Part shown: positions 62,180 to 64,000 of the stretch, piece by piece | Layout: each line of letters starts with the position of its first letter | How positions within the stretch are numbered: position 1 is the stretch's first letter | Origin: an uncultured Oscillospiraceae bacterium | Lineage (GTDB): Bacteria; Bacillota; Clostridia; Oscillospirales; Oscillospiraceae | Direction: 5' to 3' | DNA: 64,000 nucleotides | NCBI GenBank assembly: GCA_944387055.1 | Contig: CALXDL010000063.1 | Coordinates: forward strand, 100,035-164,034 | Translations under genes and position numbers: made by a program | The notes under the pieces: model-generated | What the model was told of the DNA's origin: nothing | The model's database searches: none | What the model saw: only the letters and a program-made list of their open reading frames with translations

Positions 62180-63517
62180 TTATGATAATGTAGGCGGCTT
62201 GAAAAAACCAAGCTGCTCGAAGAGGTACTGATGACGTTCTGTAAGCTGAGAATGGCAAACTCTGGAATTGATCCCGTCATTCAGCTCTGCGGCCACTAGA
62301 TCCTCAAAGTCAAAAAGCACATCCTGGGCAGTCAGACCTGCCGCCGACACTCTGCGTTCAATCATATCCAAAAAGAAAAAGCGCAGAAAACAGCAGTTCA
62401 TCACTGCGTGAACCAATGTTTGTGTTGAGAGCTTGCGGCATATCGAGAGTAGGTCTTCTGGAACAAAAATGTCATAGAAAAAATTCTGATAACGTTCCAG
62501 ACTTTGATATGTCCGCAAGATTTCTTCAGGAGGCAGAGACGTATTTGTTACAAACATATCGCAGGGACCCCCGGCAGACGGTTCCCCCGATGCCGTATTT
62601 GGCCAGAACAGCAACAGGGTGTGTGCATCCACGTTTTTCATAAGACACCGCATTTCCCCCAAAAGAAGCGGCTCATCTCCATCGTCTAGTAGCAGAGTGG
62701 CATCTTTGCTGCCATTCAAAAGTGCATCCATCTCTTGATTGTCAATCTTGCAGATATATTGAATCAAGTTCCCACTATGTGAAGCCAAGGTGTGCAGCAG
62801 GGGGGCCTCATCGCAAACAAAAATATGCCCATCTTGCGACTGTAGGAATTGGCGTATTTCATCCCGAGATTCCACTCGAAACTCCTTGGGGATCCGCTGT
62901 TTGTCCGCCTGTATGAATACCACTGGAAATTCGTCCTGCTCTTTCAGGGGAACGTTAGTATTGCTGCAGCGATACAGATAGACAAATCCTGGTCCGGCTT
63001 CGTGCTTGTGAATGCTGAGCATTCCCTCTCTCAGTTCTGGAGTCTCTGCTAAGATTGAAAAACACTCTTTTATAGAACGGTAATCAATTTCTGCACCATG
63101 CGGCAGATAGGTATGATTCAACCATGCAAAAAAAGGCTGTTTACCATCTGTGTGGGACAGATAATAAGCAATCAGCGCAAATAAAGTATAATAACAGCTG
63201 GAAGAGCCTGATTCTCTTAGTATCACATCCTGTAAAAATGGCTTGATTTGGTACTGGTTAAACAAACGCTCAAGCAAATACGCTACGCCATAGTCTTTAG
63301 CAGGGAGAAGTGCCATTTCCTCCGGCGGAAGCATATGCACACCTCTCCCAAGGCGCTCCAGCAAATGATTTACCACAGCCATATTGACCTTATCGGCCCG
63401 TCCTAGATTTGACAGGACGGTCTGCTTGCTCTTCCCATCAACCATGCGACTTTCCATCAATTGCAGATAGACGTAATCATTCCGCATGGTCTTCACTTTT
63501 GTTTTTTTCAGCCACAT
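62180..63517 (-). CDS. Degenerate IS1634-like transposase protein
   Basis: A 445-residue frame. The first 100 residues match IS1634-type transposases (KKTKVKTMRNDYVYLQLMESR, KQTVLSNLGRADKVN, DYGVAYLLERLFNQYQI). In the catalytic part the position of the first DDE Asp (usually YYDxT) reads YLYRCSN, and the usual CTDAG is VCDEAP. The frame is nevertheless open and the start ATG 63517 has GGAGG. It is either an inactivated transposase that has not yet frameshifted or a domesticated derivative. No clear terminal inverted repeats were seen. Confidence 0.65.
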   Translation of the reverse strand: MWLKKTKVKTMRNDYVYLQLMESRMVDGKSKQTVLSNLGRADKVNMAVVNHLLERLGRGVHMLPPEEMALLPAKDYGVAYLLERLFNQYQIKPFLQDVILRESGSSSCYYTLFALIAYYLSHTDGKQPFFAWLNHTYLPHGAEIDYRSIKECFSILAETPELREGMLSIHKHEAGPGFVYLYRCSNTNVPLKEQDEFPVVFIQADKQRIPKEFRVESRDEIRQFLQSQDGHIFVCDEAPLLHTLASHSGNLIQYICKIDNQEMDALLNGSKDATLLLDDGDEPLLLGEMRCLMKNVDAHTLLLFWPNTASGEPSAGGPCDMFVTNTSLPPEEILRTYQSLERYQNFFYDIFVPEDLLSICRKLSTQTLVHAVMNCCFLRFFFLDMIERRVSAAGLTAQDVLFDFEDLVAAELNDGINSRVCHSQLTERHQYLFEQLGFFKPPTLS

Positions 63518-63569
63518 TGCGCATCCTCCGTTTTGCCCTTCACACACCGTCAGTGCCTTTTATTCTACC

Positions 63570-63599
63570 CCAAAACCATGTGTGTGGCAATGGTTTTGG
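63570..63599. repeat. Inverted repeat upstream of the transposase-like gene
   Basis: Arms CCAAAACCAT and ATGGTTTTGG with a 10-base spacer, 53 bases before the transposase-like start. Could be an operator or a remnant end sequence. Confidence 0.55.
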
Positions 63600-63681
63600 C
63601 GGGCTCTGATTATGGGATTAGGATGGGCCAGAGATGGCGAGTCTGGCGGGCAGTCAGTTTCCCATCAAAGGTTTAGAAAAG

Positions 63682-63710
63682 CCATGCCCTTACCAATGGC
63701 AAGGGCATGG
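63682..63710 (-). terminator. Probable terminator of the right-edge gdh gene
   Basis: Arms CCATGCCCTT and AAGGGCATGG with a 9-base loop, followed on the minus strand by CTTTTC. It lies 160 bases past the stop of the glutamate dehydrogenase gene. Confidence 0.6.
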
Positions 63711-63870
63711 TATTCCCATATTAAATCATTTCCTGTATGATTTAAACGGTCCGATATTCCGCAGGCAAGATTTTTTGCCCTGGTGTCGATAGGTAATGAG
63801 GCATATGTGGCCAAGATGGATATCAACTTTGAAAATCTACGTGTATGACAAAGTTGAATGGTTCGGAGTC

Positions 63871-64000
63871 TCAGAATACGCCCTGCTCCATCATGGCCTC
63901 GGCCACCCGCTTGAAGCCGGCGATGTTGGCGCCTGCCACCAGGTTGTAGCCCAAGCCGTACTCCTCCGCGGCCTCCACGCTCATCTGGTAGATGGTGTTC
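63871..64000 (-). CDS. Glutamate dehydrogenase, C-terminal end only
   Basis: The last 43 codons of a third glutamate dehydrogenase; the gene continues beyond the right edge. The visible end, [21 protein letters not shown], carries the standard family C-terminus (VAGANIAGF), unlike the altered paralogue at 48100. GC-rich codon use is like that of the main chromosome. Confidence 0.88.
   Translation of the reverse strand, partial: NTIYQMSVEAAEEYGLGYNLVAGANIAGFKRVAEAMMEQGVF

Noticed and set aside
63725-63840. Short coding-like plus-strand segment ending near 63849 (reads NEAYVAKMDINFENLRV before a stop)
   Set aside because: Only about 36 codons lie between stops, with no start signal; possibly a gene fragment, but too short to support.

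Overview
The window looks like a chromosomal stretch of an anaerobic, spore-forming, GC-rich member of Clostridia, most likely an Oscillospiraceae-like gut bacterium. The evidence is a SpoIIID gene, a free-standing Spo0A-type DNA-binding domain, strong Firmicutes ribosome binding sites, a T-box leader, amino-acid-fermentation genes (three glutamate dehydrogenases, threonine ammonia-lyase) and a PerR/rubrerythrin oxidative-stress pair. The genus is an inference; no rRNA gene is present.

Layout. 1-4.8 kb: DUF1538 membrane protein with a MarR regulator, perR-rbr under a Fur/PerR-type box, a small lipoprotein and a HAD phosphatase. 4.9-14.3 kb: a complete histidine operon on the minus strand (fused hisZ-hisG, hisD, hisC, hisB, hisH, hisA, hisF, hisIE, hisJ), with three extra small genes inserted and a clear promoter/operator in front. 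14.4-24.5 kb: C39-like lipoprotein, PhnD-like lipoprotein, cupin, ECF sigma/anti-sigma pair, deoD, mtnA, an SLH-transglutaminase protein, an LCP protein and spoIIID. 24.6-31.8 kb: nitroreductase, an LRR / VWA / MoxR / NifU-like cluster, and an autoregulated YtrA-type ABC exporter operon that ends in a 28-residue microprotein. 31.9-36.4 kb: pyrophosphatase, Xaa-Pro peptidase, CTP synthase. 36.7-44.0 kb: two paralogous TrpXYZ-type ABC importers; the second has a T-box whose specifier reads UGG (Trp) and contains an FAH-family hydrolase gene. 44.0-54.9 kb: HxlR/flavin reductase, threonine ammonia-lyase with a symporter, two tandem glutamate dehydrogenases, TetR / small membrane protein / FtsH, and the Spo0A_C-like protein.

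At 55.56-55.61 kb the 3' half of a tRNA-Val(GAC) gene, still followed by its own terminator, ends abruptly in the anticodon loop. To its right the DNA is visibly less GC-rich and holds an AlbA-type ATP-binding protein, a five-gene operon of four membrane proteins plus an AbgB-like M20 amidohydrolase, and a degenerate IS1634-like transposase. I read this as one end of an element integrated at the tRNA-Val gene. The window closes inside a third glutamate dehydrogenase gene.

The observations I rate highest are: a glutamate dehydrogenase paralogue whose catalytic lysine and NAGG asparagine are both replaced, sitting directly behind an intact copy; the gate-domain/DUF5058/M20 operon as an uncharacterised uptake-and-hydrolysis system; the tRNA-Val integration scar; the HisZ-HisG fusion with its operator; and the FAH gene inside the Trp T-box transporter operon.
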